A DNA stretch of 33,753 bases from Polynucleobacter meluiroseus (GTDB taxonomy: Bacteria; Pseudomonadota; Gammaproteobacteria; Burkholderiales; Burkholderiaceae), in the NCBI GenBank assembly GCA_945947155.1, contig CAMEXM010000019.1:1-33753 (forward strand). The letters are read 5' to 3'. Numbering within the stretch: position 1 is the first letter of the stretch; the number at the start of each line of letters is the position of its first letter. Positions 14,318 through 22,677 of this stretch are shown here, one piece after another. The notes under the pieces are model-generated. The model did no database searches, was not told the origin of the DNA, and saw nothing but the letters and a program-made list of their open reading frames with translations. Made by a program: the position numbers and the translations under genes.

Positions 14318-14334
14318 CCCTATAATTTTCGCAT

Positions 14335-14344
14335 TAACCGGTTA
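14335..14344. promoter_or_regulatory. Palindrome TAACCGGTTA in the divergent iron-transport promoter region
   Basis: This perfect 10-base palindrome sits in the 73-base gap between the divergent ATPase and permease genes. It does not resemble a Fur box. It could be an operator acting on both directions; no complete sigma-70 promoter could be assigned around it. Confidence 0.22.
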
Positions 14345-14390
14345 CATTCACCGGATTCACTGCAGTTAGCCCTTACGATCGCCCCCTGAA

Positions 14391-15983
14391 ATGAGTCGAA
14401 TTGTTGTTCTGATCGCACTATTACTCTCCCTGCCCTTGCTTGGCTTGGGCGTTCCGTTTTTGTTTCCAGAGAGTATTCCGGGCGCTGCAGGCATGGAGGG
14501 CCAAGGAACCTTGGCGCACCTATGGGAATTTGTGCTCGGCGACTATGTGATATCCACGATTATTTTGCTGGTCGGCGTAGCGATTGGCGTTTTTGTTTTG
14601 GGGGTGGGTAATGCGTGGTTAGTAGCCAATTACCAGTTCCCGGGTAAGCGCATTTTTGAGTGGTCATTAATTTTGCCCCTTGCAGTGCCTTCTTACGTCA
14701 TGGCCTATTTGTTCGTCGATATGCTGGATTTTTCTGGCCCAATTCAGACCGGTTTGCGCCATGCGTTGGGGCTAGAGCGATTGTGGTTTTTTCCGGATCC
14801 CAGATCGTTGGGCGGCGCCATTTGGACTTTTTCGTTTTGTCTATTTCCATACGTCTATTTGATCGCACGCACTGCATTTTTGGATCGCAGTGGGCGCCTT
14901 GCTGAGGTTGCTGAAACCTTAGGCTATAGCGGCTTTCAGACTTTTTACAAACTGGTTCTACCTATGGCACGCCCTGCTATTTTTGCGGGCATGGCACTTG
15001 CCTTGATGGAAGTCTTGGCCGATTACGGTGCGGTATCGTATTTCGGCGTACAAACCTTTGCTACTGGGATTTTTCGCGCGTGGCTATCGTTTGGTGATCG
15101 ATTGGCCGCCGTGCAGCTCTCGTTGGCTTTACTGGCTTTCGTCTTGCTTATCTTTTATGTTGAGCAGCACAATCGGGCGCGACTGCGTTACGCCGTATCG
15201 GGTAGCGTACCCCGTGCAACCCTCGCAAAAAAACTGAGTGGAAAAAAAGCATTTTTTGCTTTTTCAATATGCGGTCTGACCGTGTTGTGTTCTTTTGTAT
15301 TGCCCGTGTTGGGTTTGCTACAGCTGCAGTGGGAACAAGGCATTACGGTGGATGCACGTTATACCGCTTGGCTGAGTAACTCCATTTGGCTAGCCAGTGT
15401 AACTGCCCTGATTTCAGTTGCTTGTGCGTTATTTTTGGCTTATTTTGCCAGAGCCTCAAAGAGTGCTGCAATGCGTTGGGTTAATCGCTTGCTAGGTCTG
15501 GGTTACGCTTTGCCCGGCGCAGTATTGGCCGTCGGAATCCTCTCTTTACTTGGTCTGATTGAGTCGGCATGGATTATGTCGGCAACAGTATGGGTATTAA
15601 TTTACGCCTACCTGATTCGCTTTCTATCGTCTAGCCTACAAAGTGTCGAGACTGGCCTAGCGCGGATTACGCCGGCAATGGATGGCACAGCTGCCTTATT
15701 GGGGGCATCGCAATGGCAAACCATGATGCAAGTTCATTTGCCCTTGCTCAAGCGCAGTTTACTGACCGCTGGTCTTTTTGTTTTTGTAGATGTGATGAAA
15801 GAATTACCAGCGACCTTACTATTGCGGCCATTTAACTTTGATACCTTGGCGGTAGCTACGTATCAATTAGCGGCAGATGAGCGTTTGTCGGAGTTAGCGT
15901 TACCATCCCTCACTATTGTGTTGGCAGGCCTGATTCCAGTGATCGTGTTATCCCAGGCAATGTCGAAGCCACGCGCGTACTAG
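14391..15983 (+). CDS. fbpB: Ferric iron ABC importer, fused permease (FbpB-like)
   Basis: A 530-residue polytopic protein with two tandem MetI-type permease halves, about 12 membrane segments. The first half carries the ATPase-contact loop [20 protein letters not shown] and the second carries [19 protein letters not shown], the EAA-like motifs. [14 protein letters not shown] and [15 protein letters not shown] are hallmarks of FbpB-type iron permeases. It would move Fe3+ handed over by a periplasmic FbpA, but no binding-protein gene is in the window. The start has a weak ribosome site. The stop shares CTAG (15980-15983) with the stop of the convergent SDR gene. Confidence 0.9.
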   Translation: MSRIVVLIALLLSLPLLGLGVPFLFPESIPGAAGMEGQGTLAHLWEFVLGDYVISTIILLVGVAIGVFVLGVGNAWLVANYQFPGKRIFEWSLILPLAVPSYVMAYLFVDMLDFSGPIQTGLRHALGLERLWFFPDPRSLGGAIWTFSFCLFPYVYLIARTAFLDRSGRLAEVAETLGYSGFQTFYKLVLPMARPAIFAGMALALMEVLADYGAVSYFGVQTFATGIFRAWLSFGDRLAAVQLSLALLAFVLLIFYVEQHNRARLRYAVSGSVPRATLAKKLSGKKAFFAFSICGLTVLCSFVLPVLGLLQLQWEQGITVDARYTAWLSNSIWLASVTALISVACALFLAYFARASKSAAMRWVNRLLGLGYALPGAVLAVGILSLLGLIESAWIMSATVWVLIYAYLIRFLSSSLQSVETGLARITPAMDGTAALLGASQWQTMMQVHLPLLKRSLLTAGLFVFVDVMKELPATLLLRPFNFDTLAVATYQLAADERLSELALPSLTIVLAGLIPVIVLSQAMSKPRAY

Positions 15984-16741
15984 CCTCGACCAACATAAGG
16001 CATATTGGTTGCCATAATCGTCATGAATTGAATATTGCTTTCCAGTGGAAGCTGAGCCATATGCAGTACGGCTTGCCCAACGTGGTCAACATCCATGCGT
16101 GGCTCCACTTTGATCGAGCCGTCGGCTTGCATAATTCCGGCGGCCATTCTCTCGGTCATTTCAGTGGCAGCATTACCAATATCGATTTGACCGCAAGCAA
16201 TATTAAATGGGCGACCATCCAATGAGATTGATTTAGTTAAACCCGTAATAGCATGTTTTGTTGCGGTGTACGGTGCTGTCATCGGGCGCGGCGCGTGCGC
16301 AGAAATCGAACCATTGTTGATGATGCGACCGCCTTGGGGAGTCTGTGCCTTCATCATGCGGATGGCTTCTTGCGAGCATAAAAACGCGCCGCATAAATTA
16401 CTGTTGACGGCATTCATCCACTGTTCGTAGCTAAGCTCTTCCATCGGAATAGCGGGAGCGCCGGTACCTGCATTATTAAAGAGAACATCAATTCGTCCCC
16501 ATTTTGCTGTTAAGGCGCTAAAGAGATTTTTTACTTCCTCTGGTTTTCCTACATCGCATGTAACAGAAAGGCAATTGCTGTCGTTGCCGCCAATGATCTG
16601 AATGGCGCTTTGTAGGGCATCGAGGCGGCGTCCAGTCATGACTACCTTGTAGCCGCCGCCGAGCAGGGCTTTTGCGGCGGCTCGGCCGATGCCGCTGCCG
16701 GCGCCGGTCACGAGAGCTACGCGTAGGGGAGATGTATTCAT
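15980..16741 (-). CDS. SDR-family oxidoreductase
   Basis: A 253-residue classical short-chain dehydrogenase. TGAGSGIG (12-19) binds the nucleotide, NNAG is at 89-92, and the catalytic set is S145, Y158 and K162 (PYTATKHA). TGRR at 36-39 has basic residues after the second strand, which often favours NADP(H). After the active site, [12 protein letters not shown] replaces the usual PG-V-T--- loop start, a mild oddity. The substrate is unknown. It faces the TAXI gene divergently, with about 100 bases between starts, and its stop overlaps the permease stop. Confidence 0.9.
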   Translation of the reverse strand: MNTSPLRVALVTGAGSGIGRAAAKALLGGGYKVVMTGRRLDALQSAIQIIGGNDSNCLSVTCDVGKPEEVKNLFSALTAKWGRIDVLFNNAGTGAPAIPMEELSYEQWMNAVNSNLCGAFLCSQEAIRMMKAQTPQGGRIINNGSISAHAPRPMTAPYTATKHAITGLTKSISLDGRPFNIACGQIDIGNAATEMTERMAAGIMQADGSIKVEPRMDVDHVGQAVLHMAQLPLESNIQFMTIMATNMPYVGRG

Positions 16742-16773
16742 GGACTACCTTCTTATTGAATGGGTTCGTAAAT

Positions 16774-16786
16774 CGCTATGGTAGCG
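16774..16786. promoter_or_regulatory. Inverted repeat CGCTA-TGG-TAGCG between the divergent SDR and TAXI genes
   Basis: A perfect 5-base inverted repeat with a 3-base loop lies 33 bases upstream of the SDR start and 56 bases upstream of the TAXI start. It may be a shared operator. No regulator gene is adjacent, and the call rests on symmetry and position. Confidence 0.2.
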
Positions 16787-16841
16787 TGAAAATATCCAGT
16801 AGCCTCTAGGGCAGGGCATAATCCAAAAAACACCCATAATC

Positions 16842-18143
16842 ATGAACCGCATTCAAGGACTCCGTTACAACCCATTTGCCTTATTGGCATTATTGGCGCT
16901 GCTAATCGTATTTGTATTTGGCGTACTGTGGACGCTCATTCCAGCCCCGCCCAAGTCCATTTCAATCGCCACTGGGTTTCAGGATGGTTTGTATTACCGC
17001 TTCGGCGAACGGCTGCAATCCTCTTTGAAAAAAGAGGGGGTTGAGCTTCAGGTGCTCAAGACTGGCGGTACGCAAGACAACCTGGCTTTGTTAGCCGATC
17101 CTAAATCGGGTGTGGATTTGGCGATGATTCAAGGCGGTGTTGCGGATGTGGCCCAGTACCCCCATTTAGTATCGATTGCCGGGATGTTCTATGAGCCAGT
17201 GTGGGTTTTTTATCGCGAGTCTAGTTTTAAGGGGGCTCCGGACGGACTGACCCTGCTTACGCAATTAAAGGGGAAGCGAGTTTCGATTGGCAATCCGGGA
17301 AGCGGCACGAACTCGATTGCAAAATTGCTACTGGATGTGAGCGGAATCAAGCCAGCCGATCTAGAAATGGCGGTATTGACACCGCAGGAGGGAGCCGCAA
17401 AATTAGCCGCTGGAAACCTGGATGCTGTTTTTGTGGTGGCCGCAGCCGAAGCGCCATTACTCAATAGTTTTATAAATCTGCCCGGTGTGCAGTTGATGAA
17501 TTTCGTACAGGCAGACGCCTATACCCGTGCCTTGCCTTTCTTGACCAAGGTTGAAGTGCCTCGGGGGCTGCTCAGTATTGAGAGTGACCAGCCGCGGCTG
17601 AGTAGGCAAATGATTGCTGCTACCGCAACCCTAGTTAGCCGTGAAACCATTAGCCCAGCAATAGTCAGTCTGCTTCTAGAAAATACGCAAGATGTTTTGA
17701 AATCCTACTCCCGCCTGCAAAAGCCGGGCGAGTTCCCTTCTATAAATGGACTCGATTTTCCTTTGCAAATTGATTCCGAAATCTATTTAAAAGATGGCCC
17801 ATCCTTTTTACATCGCCATTTGCCTTTTTGGACAGCAGTTTGGGTCGAACGCTTTGTGCGAGCAGTAATTCCGATCTTGGCTATTCTGATCCCCTTGATT
17901 GCCTATATTCCAGCCCTCCGCGATTTAAGTTTGCGTATCCGCTTGTCACGCATTTATGCCGAGCTAAAGGCAATAGAAGGTAGCGCTGCAGATCCTACTT
18001 ATAGTGAGCAAAATAAAAAGGCATTGGCAGAAATACAGGCCCGAGTTAATGCCATGAAGGTCTCTGCCCTGGAGTCTAAAGAGCATTACGACTTAAAGGG
18101 GCACGTCAATATGGTGCGAGAGCGTCTAAAAAACGAATCGTGA
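16842..18143 (+). CDS. TAXI-family TRAP-type solute-binding protein with two membrane anchors
   Basis: A 433-residue protein. An N-terminal membrane segment spans about 12-33 (FALLALLALLIVFVFGVLWTL). The TAXI domain starts near ISIATGFQDGLYYRFG and includes LKTGGTQDNLALL, DLAMIQGG and the typical KGKRVSIGNPGSGT. A second membrane segment lies at about 342-364 (VIPILAILIPLIAYIPAL), followed by a charged cytoplasmic tail of about 65 residues. TAXI proteins usually deliver organic acids to a fused TRAP permease; no permease gene is near. Two anchors keep the binding domain on the periplasmic face. It lies 29 bases upstream of the dioxygenase gene. Confidence 0.85.
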   Translation: MNRIQGLRYNPFALLALLALLIVFVFGVLWTLIPAPPKSISIATGFQDGLYYRFGERLQSSLKKEGVELQVLKTGGTQDNLALLADPKSGVDLAMIQGGVADVAQYPHLVSIAGMFYEPVWVFYRESSFKGAPDGLTLLTQLKGKRVSIGNPGSGTNSIAKLLLDVSGIKPADLEMAVLTPQEGAAKLAAGNLDAVFVVAAAEAPLLNSFINLPGVQLMNFVQADAYTRALPFLTKVEVPRGLLSIESDQPRLSRQMIAATATLVSRETISPAIVSLLLENTQDVLKSYSRLQKPGEFPSINGLDFPLQIDSEIYLKDGPSFLHRHLPFWTAVWVERFVRAVIPILAILIPLIAYIPALRDLSLRIRLSRIYAELKAIEGSAADPTYSEQNKKALAEIQARVNAMKVSALESKEHYDLKGHVNMVRERLKNES

Positions 18144-18172
18144 CAGCAAATGCGTCGATGTCCTAAAATGGA

Positions 18173-18919
18173 GTGGTGAACCTCTCTCCGCCGTTAACGC
18201 CTACTCAGAAGCTTGTCTCTGCCATCCAGCACGATGGATTTGCAATCGCTGCGGCCGCATCGATAGCGGAGTTAACAAATCAAAGCGTTGCTGATTTAAA
18301 TAATTTAGGTGAACATTGGCAGGACCTGCCACGTGACCCCTATCTGAAGGATGGCGGGCGCTATCGATTCCGGCGCCATGCCAGTTACACGCTTAGCGGG
18401 GCTGAGCTGACCATGGTTCCGCATCGCGCGCATTGGCAGTCGCTCAATTACAACGCCTTACACGGCGGAATTGAGCGTTGGTTTGAGCCGATCACGCAGA
18501 CTCTGGCGAGTAATTTAGCTTGGCAGGCCGTGATAAAAAATACCGCAGGGCTGCTCAGCTCCATAAAGCCGGTCAACACATGGTTTATTGAAGCGCATCA
18601 ATTTCGGATTGATACCAGCGATGGCATTGGTAGGCCCACCCCGGAAGGTGCTCACCGCGATGGCGTTGATTTCGTTGCCGTATTTTTGATTGACCGTCAT
18701 GACATCAAAGGCGGCGAAACGCGTATTTTTGAGGCCAACACATCTGCAGGATTGCGCTTTACCTTAACCGAGCCCTGGTCCGTTTTGCTGATGAACGATG
18801 AGCGCATGATTCATGAAACAACGCCGATTCAGCCAACCATGCCACACGGCTATAGAGACACCTTAGTGCTGACCTTTCGGTCCAGTGGGTTTCAGGATTC
18901 GCCCAATTCCAACCCATAA
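18173..18919 (+). CDS. 2-oxoglutarate/Fe(II) dioxygenase (PF10014-like, amino-acid hydroxylase type)
   Basis: A 248-residue protein. PEGAHRDGVDFV holds the iron ligands H161 and D163, H214 (ERMIHETTP) is the third ligand, and R228 (GYRDTLVL) would bind 2-oxoglutarate. IKGGETRIFE matches the strand after the facial triad. This arrangement fits the family that includes Bacillus L-isoleucine 4-hydroxylase, so a free amino acid or similar small acid is a reasonable substrate guess. The start is uncertain: GTG at 18173 or 18176, with GGAG overlapping the first, so the ribosome site does not decide. It lies between a TAXI binding protein and an MFS transporter, suggesting linked uptake or export. 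Confidence 0.82.
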   Translation: MVNLSPPLTPTQKLVSAIQHDGFAIAAAASIAELTNQSVADLNNLGEHWQDLPRDPYLKDGGRYRFRRHASYTLSGAELTMVPHRAHWQSLNYNALHGGIERWFEPITQTLASNLAWQAVIKNTAGLLSSIKPVNTWFIEAHQFRIDTSDGIGRPTPEGAHRDGVDFVAVFLIDRHDIKGGETRIFEANTSAGLRFTLTEPWSVLLMNDERMIHETTPIQPTMPHGYRDTLVLTFRSSGFQDSPNSNP

Positions 18920-18943
18920 TACAAACTAAAGCGAACCCAATCT

Positions 18944-20194
18944 GTGTCTACGATTGCCGGAAAACTGCCGTGCACCCCTCTAATGTTAGTTGCGCAGGTT
19001 TGCGCCTTATTGGGATTTGCTTGTTACGCCGTAACCTTGACTACATTACAGGCTCAATGGGGTCTGAGTAACTTTGAAGCTGGCTTAATCGCTAGCGCTT
19101 ACTTCTTTGGTTATATATTAGTCGTGCCTTTAGCAACCGTATTAACTGATCGAGTCGATGCGCGGAAGATTTATTTACTTGGCGGATTATTTGGCGTTAC
19201 TGGCCTCTTGGGTATGGGCCTTTTTGCTACTGGCTTTTATTCTGCCTTTTTCTTTATGGCATTAAATGGCGCCGGCTTAGCGGGAACGTATATGCCAGGT
19301 TTAAAGGTGTTGTCAGATCGTGTGCAGCATGGTGATGTAACGCGACACATTTCCTTCTATACCGCGTTCTTTGGAATTGGTGCGGGCCTGTCTTATCTCA
19401 TCTCCGGCTGGATGTTAGAGGCCTTGGGATGGGAGTCTGTGTTCGAGTGGGTTGCCCTTGGACCGGTTACCGCATTTTTGATAGTGTGGCTACTAATTCC
19501 AGCCTTAGATAAGCCTGAATGGCGTGGCCCTATTCAGATTCAATTGGACGATGTAATTCCATTAAAAAAATGGCAGATGGTGCTGCAAAATAAAGAAGCA
19601 TCCGGTTATATTTTTGGATACACCGCCCATTCCCTTGAGTTATTTGCGTCACGCAGTTGGTTGGTGGCTTTCTTCGCGTTCTGTACAGCTTACACCGGTG
19701 AAACTTTTTTCTTGGCAGCAACTACCTTGGCTGGAGTGATTAATTTCTTTGGGGTTCCTGCATCTATTCTTAGTAATGAGATGGCGATCAAAATAGGTAG
19801 ACAGAATTGGATTTGTTTTGTCATGCTCACTAGCGCGATTTTAGGTATTGCATTGGCTTCGGCCACTGGTCAGGGCTGGTGGGTGATTGCCCTGCTGGCT
19901 ATCGGGCATTCGATTTTGATTATGGCGGACTCTGCCACCTTGACAGCGGGGCTAGTGACCAGTGCACAGCCGCAGATCAAAGGCGCTGCAATGGGCCTGC
20001 ACTCCCTGATGGGTTTTGGTGGAGGCTTATTGGGCCCAGCCATCTTCGGTTTTGTGTTGGATCTATCTGGATCGCAAGCGTCGCAATCGGCTTGGGTATG
20101 GGCTTACTGTTCGATTGTGATTTGGGGGGTCTTATTTGTACTCTTTGAGCGCCGCAATGGGTGGTCTGGCCGGAAGTCCAAGCAATCTCCCTAA
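18944..20194 (+). CDS. MFS transporter
   Basis: A 416-residue protein with about 12 membrane segments in the usual two six-helix bundles. The loop between helices 2 and 3 reads ATVLTDRVDARKIYLLGG, the MFS signature, and GFGGGLLGPAIFGFVLD near the C-terminus is a typical helix 11 start. No substrate can be read. The start is GTG at 18944 with a weak ribosome site, 24 bases after the dioxygenase stop, so the two are likely co-transcribed. Its stop abuts the stop of the convergent DUF2177 gene with no gap. Confidence 0.88.
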   Translation: MSTIAGKLPCTPLMLVAQVCALLGFACYAVTLTTLQAQWGLSNFEAGLIASAYFFGYILVVPLATVLTDRVDARKIYLLGGLFGVTGLLGMGLFATGFYSAFFFMALNGAGLAGTYMPGLKVLSDRVQHGDVTRHISFYTAFFGIGAGLSYLISGWMLEALGWESVFEWVALGPVTAFLIVWLLIPALDKPEWRGPIQIQLDDVIPLKKWQMVLQNKEASGYIFGYTAHSLELFASRSWLVAFFAFCTAYTGETFFLAATTLAGVINFFGVPASILSNEMAIKIGRQNWICFVMLTSAILGIALASATGQGWWVIALLAIGHSILIMADSATLTAGLVTSAQPQIKGAAMGLHSLMGFGGGLLGPAIFGFVLDLSGSQASQSAWVWAYCSIVIWGVLFVLFERRNGWSGRKSKQSP

Positions 20195-20605
20195 TCAGCC
20201 CATGCGACTGCCAACCGCATACGCCACAGAAGCACTGACTGCGGTAACAAAAGCACCCCAGACAATATCAATCACAGCTAGCCTTGCCGGAAATCCTTCT
20301 ATCACTGCCAGGTTAGTTAAGTCGTAAGTCATGTAGCAAAAGAAACCAAAGAGGGCACCAAAGCCCAGCGCATACATGAAGGACTGTTTTGCAATTGCAG
20401 GGCTAATGACAAAGATCGTTGTGCCCAGGGCATACAGCAGATAAAACGCCAGAGCGACCCAAAGCCGTGGCTCTAATGCCATGAGCGCACCCATTTCAGT
20501 ACGGTAGAGGTTTTTGGCAATGCCAAGTAGCCAAATAAAATCAATCACCAGGAAGGTGATTAAGAAACTTGCATAGACAGCTAGATACTTGATCAATTTA
20601 CTCAC
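20195..20605 (-). CDS. DUF2177 membrane protein
   Basis: A 136-residue protein with four hydrophobic segments. IDFIWLLGIAKNLYRTEMGAL in the first third and GFFCYMTYDLTNLAVIEGFP followed by IDIVWGAFVTAVSA are the recognised DUF2177 blocks. Function is unknown for the family. It is a single gene on the minus strand, stop-to-stop with the MFS gene, with about 100 bases to the next possible gene on its upstream side. Confidence 0.88.
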   Translation of the reverse strand: MSKLIKYLAVYASFLITFLVIDFIWLLGIAKNLYRTEMGALMALEPRLWVALAFYLLYALGTTIFVISPAIAKQSFMYALGFGALFGFFCYMTYDLTNLAVIEGFPARLAVIDIVWGAFVTAVSASVAYAVGSRMG

Positions 20606-20706
20606 CTTTATGCGATAGAGCTAATTCGCTCATTATGATCTATAAGCATCCATTTCCCTAAATCAGGACTAGGATGAAAGATCAATGGAACTAAAAAGGA
20701 ATAGCC

Positions 20707-20829
20707 ATGTTTAAGCATCACTTAGGCCGATGTGATTGTGCACTCGAGCTTGCCTGTGATCGTGCTCGGGTAAACCTTACTTTTTCTTTGCGCTTGCTGC
20801 CTGCCTGGCGTCAGCAATATTGTCCGTAA
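20707..20829 (+). CDS. Possible 40-residue protein antisense to the ccmI end
   Basis: MFKHHLGRCDCALELACDRA continues to a stop at 20829. AAAAAGGAA lies 5 bases before the ATG, a good ribosome site. Half of the frame is antisense to the last codons of ccmI. It has three cysteines early on, but nothing else marks it as real, and coding use over ccmI may be chance. Confidence 0.2.
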   Translation: MFKHHLGRCDCALELACDRARVNLTFSLRLLPAWRQQYCP

Positions 20830-21625
20830 AAGCCTTGGCTACCTCACCGTTGGGTGGAACGAGCTTTAATCCTCTTGCCCAGTATTGCTCCGCTTTGGCA
20901 AACTGACCCTCTTCATAGTAGGCGGTACCAGCCAGTGCGAGGGCCTTAATGTTGCTGGGATCGAGTTCGAGGGCGCGCAAAATTAGGCGCATCGGCTCAC
21001 CCTTGACGCTTTGGTTTTGATAGGCCAAAAAGTCGGCGTAATCGATGGTTACTTGGGCATTATTTGGATTGAGCTCCAACGCTTTCTTATAGGCTTTGGT
21101 AGCCTCAGGAAAGCGCTGCATTGCGGCGTAAGAGCGCGCCAGCATTTGCCAGCCCTCAGGATTGTTTGGGTCTTTTTCTAGGCGGGACGCCAACTGCTCA
21201 ACCATGTTTTGGATGTCTTGCTGTGTCAAGGCGGGCTGCTGGCTCTGGGCTAGAGGATCTGTCGCTACTGGATTGCCAATCCAAAGATAGAGCATCACGG
21301 TGCACACTGGCACGCCGAAACCAATAAGGTGCGCTGGAAATAAAATACGCTTGGGTTTGGCGCCGACTGGGGCTTGATCAGCAGCAATCGCACGCTCTTC
21401 CATTAGCAAGCGTTTTTCAATATCCCGTTGTGCGTCTTGCAGTTGGTCTGCGGCAATGCGGCCTTCCGCAAAGTCGATGTCGAGTTGATTGAGCTGGTCA
21501 CGCAAAATAACAATGTTCTCTTCTTGCTCACCCGTGGCGGCAACCGTTTTTTTACGCAAAGGTAAGACTAAGAGGGCGGTCGCAATCGCAATCATGCCGA
21601 CGGCAATGGCTAAGAAAGTCATCAT
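20777..21625 (-). CDS. ccmI: Cytochrome c maturation protein CcmI (TPR apocytochrome chaperone)
   Basis: A 282-residue protein. Membrane segment 1 covers residues 3-22, a cytoplasmic loop with a coiled-coil (ILRDQLNQLDIDFAEGRI) follows, and membrane segment 2 lies around 95-117. The periplasmic TPR domain includes DPNNPEGWQMLARSY, ATKAYKKALELNPNNA and the next repeats. CcmI binds the C-terminus of apocytochrome c and hands it to the CcmF/CcmH ligation complex. The ATG overlaps the ccmH stop by 4 bases (ATGA), so translation is coupled. It is the last gene of the ccm operon. Confidence 0.92.
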   Translation of the reverse strand: MMTFLAIAVGMIAIATALLVLPLRKKTVAATGEQEENIVILRDQLNQLDIDFAEGRIAADQLQDAQRDIEKRLLMEERAIAADQAPVGAKPKRILFPAHLIGFGVPVCTVMLYLWIGNPVATDPLAQSQQPALTQQDIQNMVEQLASRLEKDPNNPEGWQMLARSYAAMQRFPEATKAYKKALELNPNNAQVTIDYADFLAYQNQSVKGEPMRLILRALELDPSNIKALALAGTAYYEEGQFAKAEQYWARGLKLVPPNGEVAKAFTDNIADARQAASAKKK

Positions 21626-22149
21626 GAGCGATCTCCCGATGAGGAATCAAGCAGTTTGCGGGCTCGGGATAAATCCGTTTGATCGAATTCTTCCGAGGCA
21701 AGGCGTTTGTGACGTAGCCGAATCTGCTGGACCAAAATAAACATGGCAATCAGCAGAAGTACAAATGGGCCAGCCCACAGCAAAATAGTTTTGTAACTCA
21801 GTGGAGGACGATACAAAACAAATTCACCATAGCGCTGCACCATGTAATCCAAAATCTCACGATCAGACTTACCTTCGCTAAGTTGTTTGCGTACTTGATT
21901 GCGCAGATCAACTGCTAATTCAGCATTGGAGTCGGCGATGGTTTGATTTTGGCAAACCAAGCAGCGCAATTCATTGGATAGGGTAATGACTTTTTTCTCG
22001 AGCGCTGGATCCGCAGCAACGGGCCGAGCCTCTTGTGCGGAGAGGATTGCGCCAGGTAAAAATAAACCAATCGCCAAGCAAGCGCTAATTAAAAAAGATC
22101 GCAAAAGAGATCGCGCTGGGTTCGGGTCTAGGCTTAGAGAGATGACCAT
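21622..22149 (-). CDS. ccmH: Cytochrome c maturation thioredoxin-like protein CcmH
   Basis: A 175-residue membrane-anchored protein with a signal/anchor (about 16-38), the LRC63-LV-C66QNQ redox motif, and a three-helix domain including DREILDYMVQRYGEFVLY. A C-terminal membrane segment follows at about 124-146. CcmH takes part in reducing apocytochrome disulfides in the periplasm before heme attachment. It starts 3 bases after the ccmG stop and overlaps ccmI by 4 bases. The CcmH and CcmI parts are separate genes here, unlike the fused CcmH of Escherichia coli. Confidence 0.95.
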   Translation of the reverse strand: MVISLSLDPNPARSLLRSFLISACLAIGLFLPGAILSAQEARPVAADPALEKKVITLSNELRCLVCQNQTIADSNAELAVDLRNQVRKQLSEGKSDREILDYMVQRYGEFVLYRPPLSYKTILLWAGPFVLLLIAMFILVQQIRLRHKRLASEEFDQTDLSRARKLLDSSSGDRS

Positions 22150-22152
22150 GCT

Positions 22153-22677
22153 TTAGCTATTGAGTTTTTGAATCAGCGGCAGAATTTTTTCTTCGATCAC
22201 GCTTGGCGTCAATGGCCCAATGTGCTTAAGCCGAATCAAGCCCGCCTTATCGATAACGAAGGTTTCCGGAACGCCGTAGACGCCATAGTCAATACCAACT
22301 TGACCCTTCAGGTCCAAAACTGACAAGGCATAGGGATTGCCATGCTCCTTTAACCACCGAACGGCATCCTCCGGCTTGTCTTTGTAATCTAAACCGAGCA
22401 AAGGCGTCGATTGCGTTTTCGCAAACTGAATTAAATGGGGGTGTTCATCGCGGCACGCTGCGCACCACGAAGCCCATACATTGAATACCCATACCTTGCC
22501 GCGCATGTCCTCAGGAGAAAAGGTAGCGTTGTCTTTGCCAAGTACTGGCAATGTAAAGCTGGGCGCACTTTTGTTTATAAGCGGCGATGGCACTTCGCGT
22601 GGATTGAGCTGAAGACCGGCAGCTAAGAAGCCAAAGAAGACAACAAAGATTCCAATGGGAATCAGGTAACGTTTCAT
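22153..22677 (-). CDS. ccmG: Thiol:disulfide interchange protein CcmG/DsbE
   Basis: From the ATG at 22677 this is a 174-residue thioredoxin-fold protein with a single membrane anchor (about 4-24). VWASWC72-AA-C75RDEHP holds the active-site cysteines, and YGVYGVPETF has the cis-proline. CcmG keeps apocytochrome cysteines reduced, receiving electrons from DsbD or CcdA. An upstream start in the frame would run 26 residues into ccmF and lacks a signal, so I chose MKRYLIP, whose ATGA overlaps the ccmF stop. Confidence 0.95.
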   Translation of the reverse strand: MKRYLIPIGIFVVFFGFLAAGLQLNPREVPSPLINKSAPSFTLPVLGKDNATFSPEDMRGKVWVFNVWASWCAACRDEHPHLIQFAKTQSTPLLGLDYKDKPEDAVRWLKEHGNPYALSVLDLKGQVGIDYGVYGVPETFVIDKAGLIRLKHIGPLTPSVIEEKILPLIQKLNS

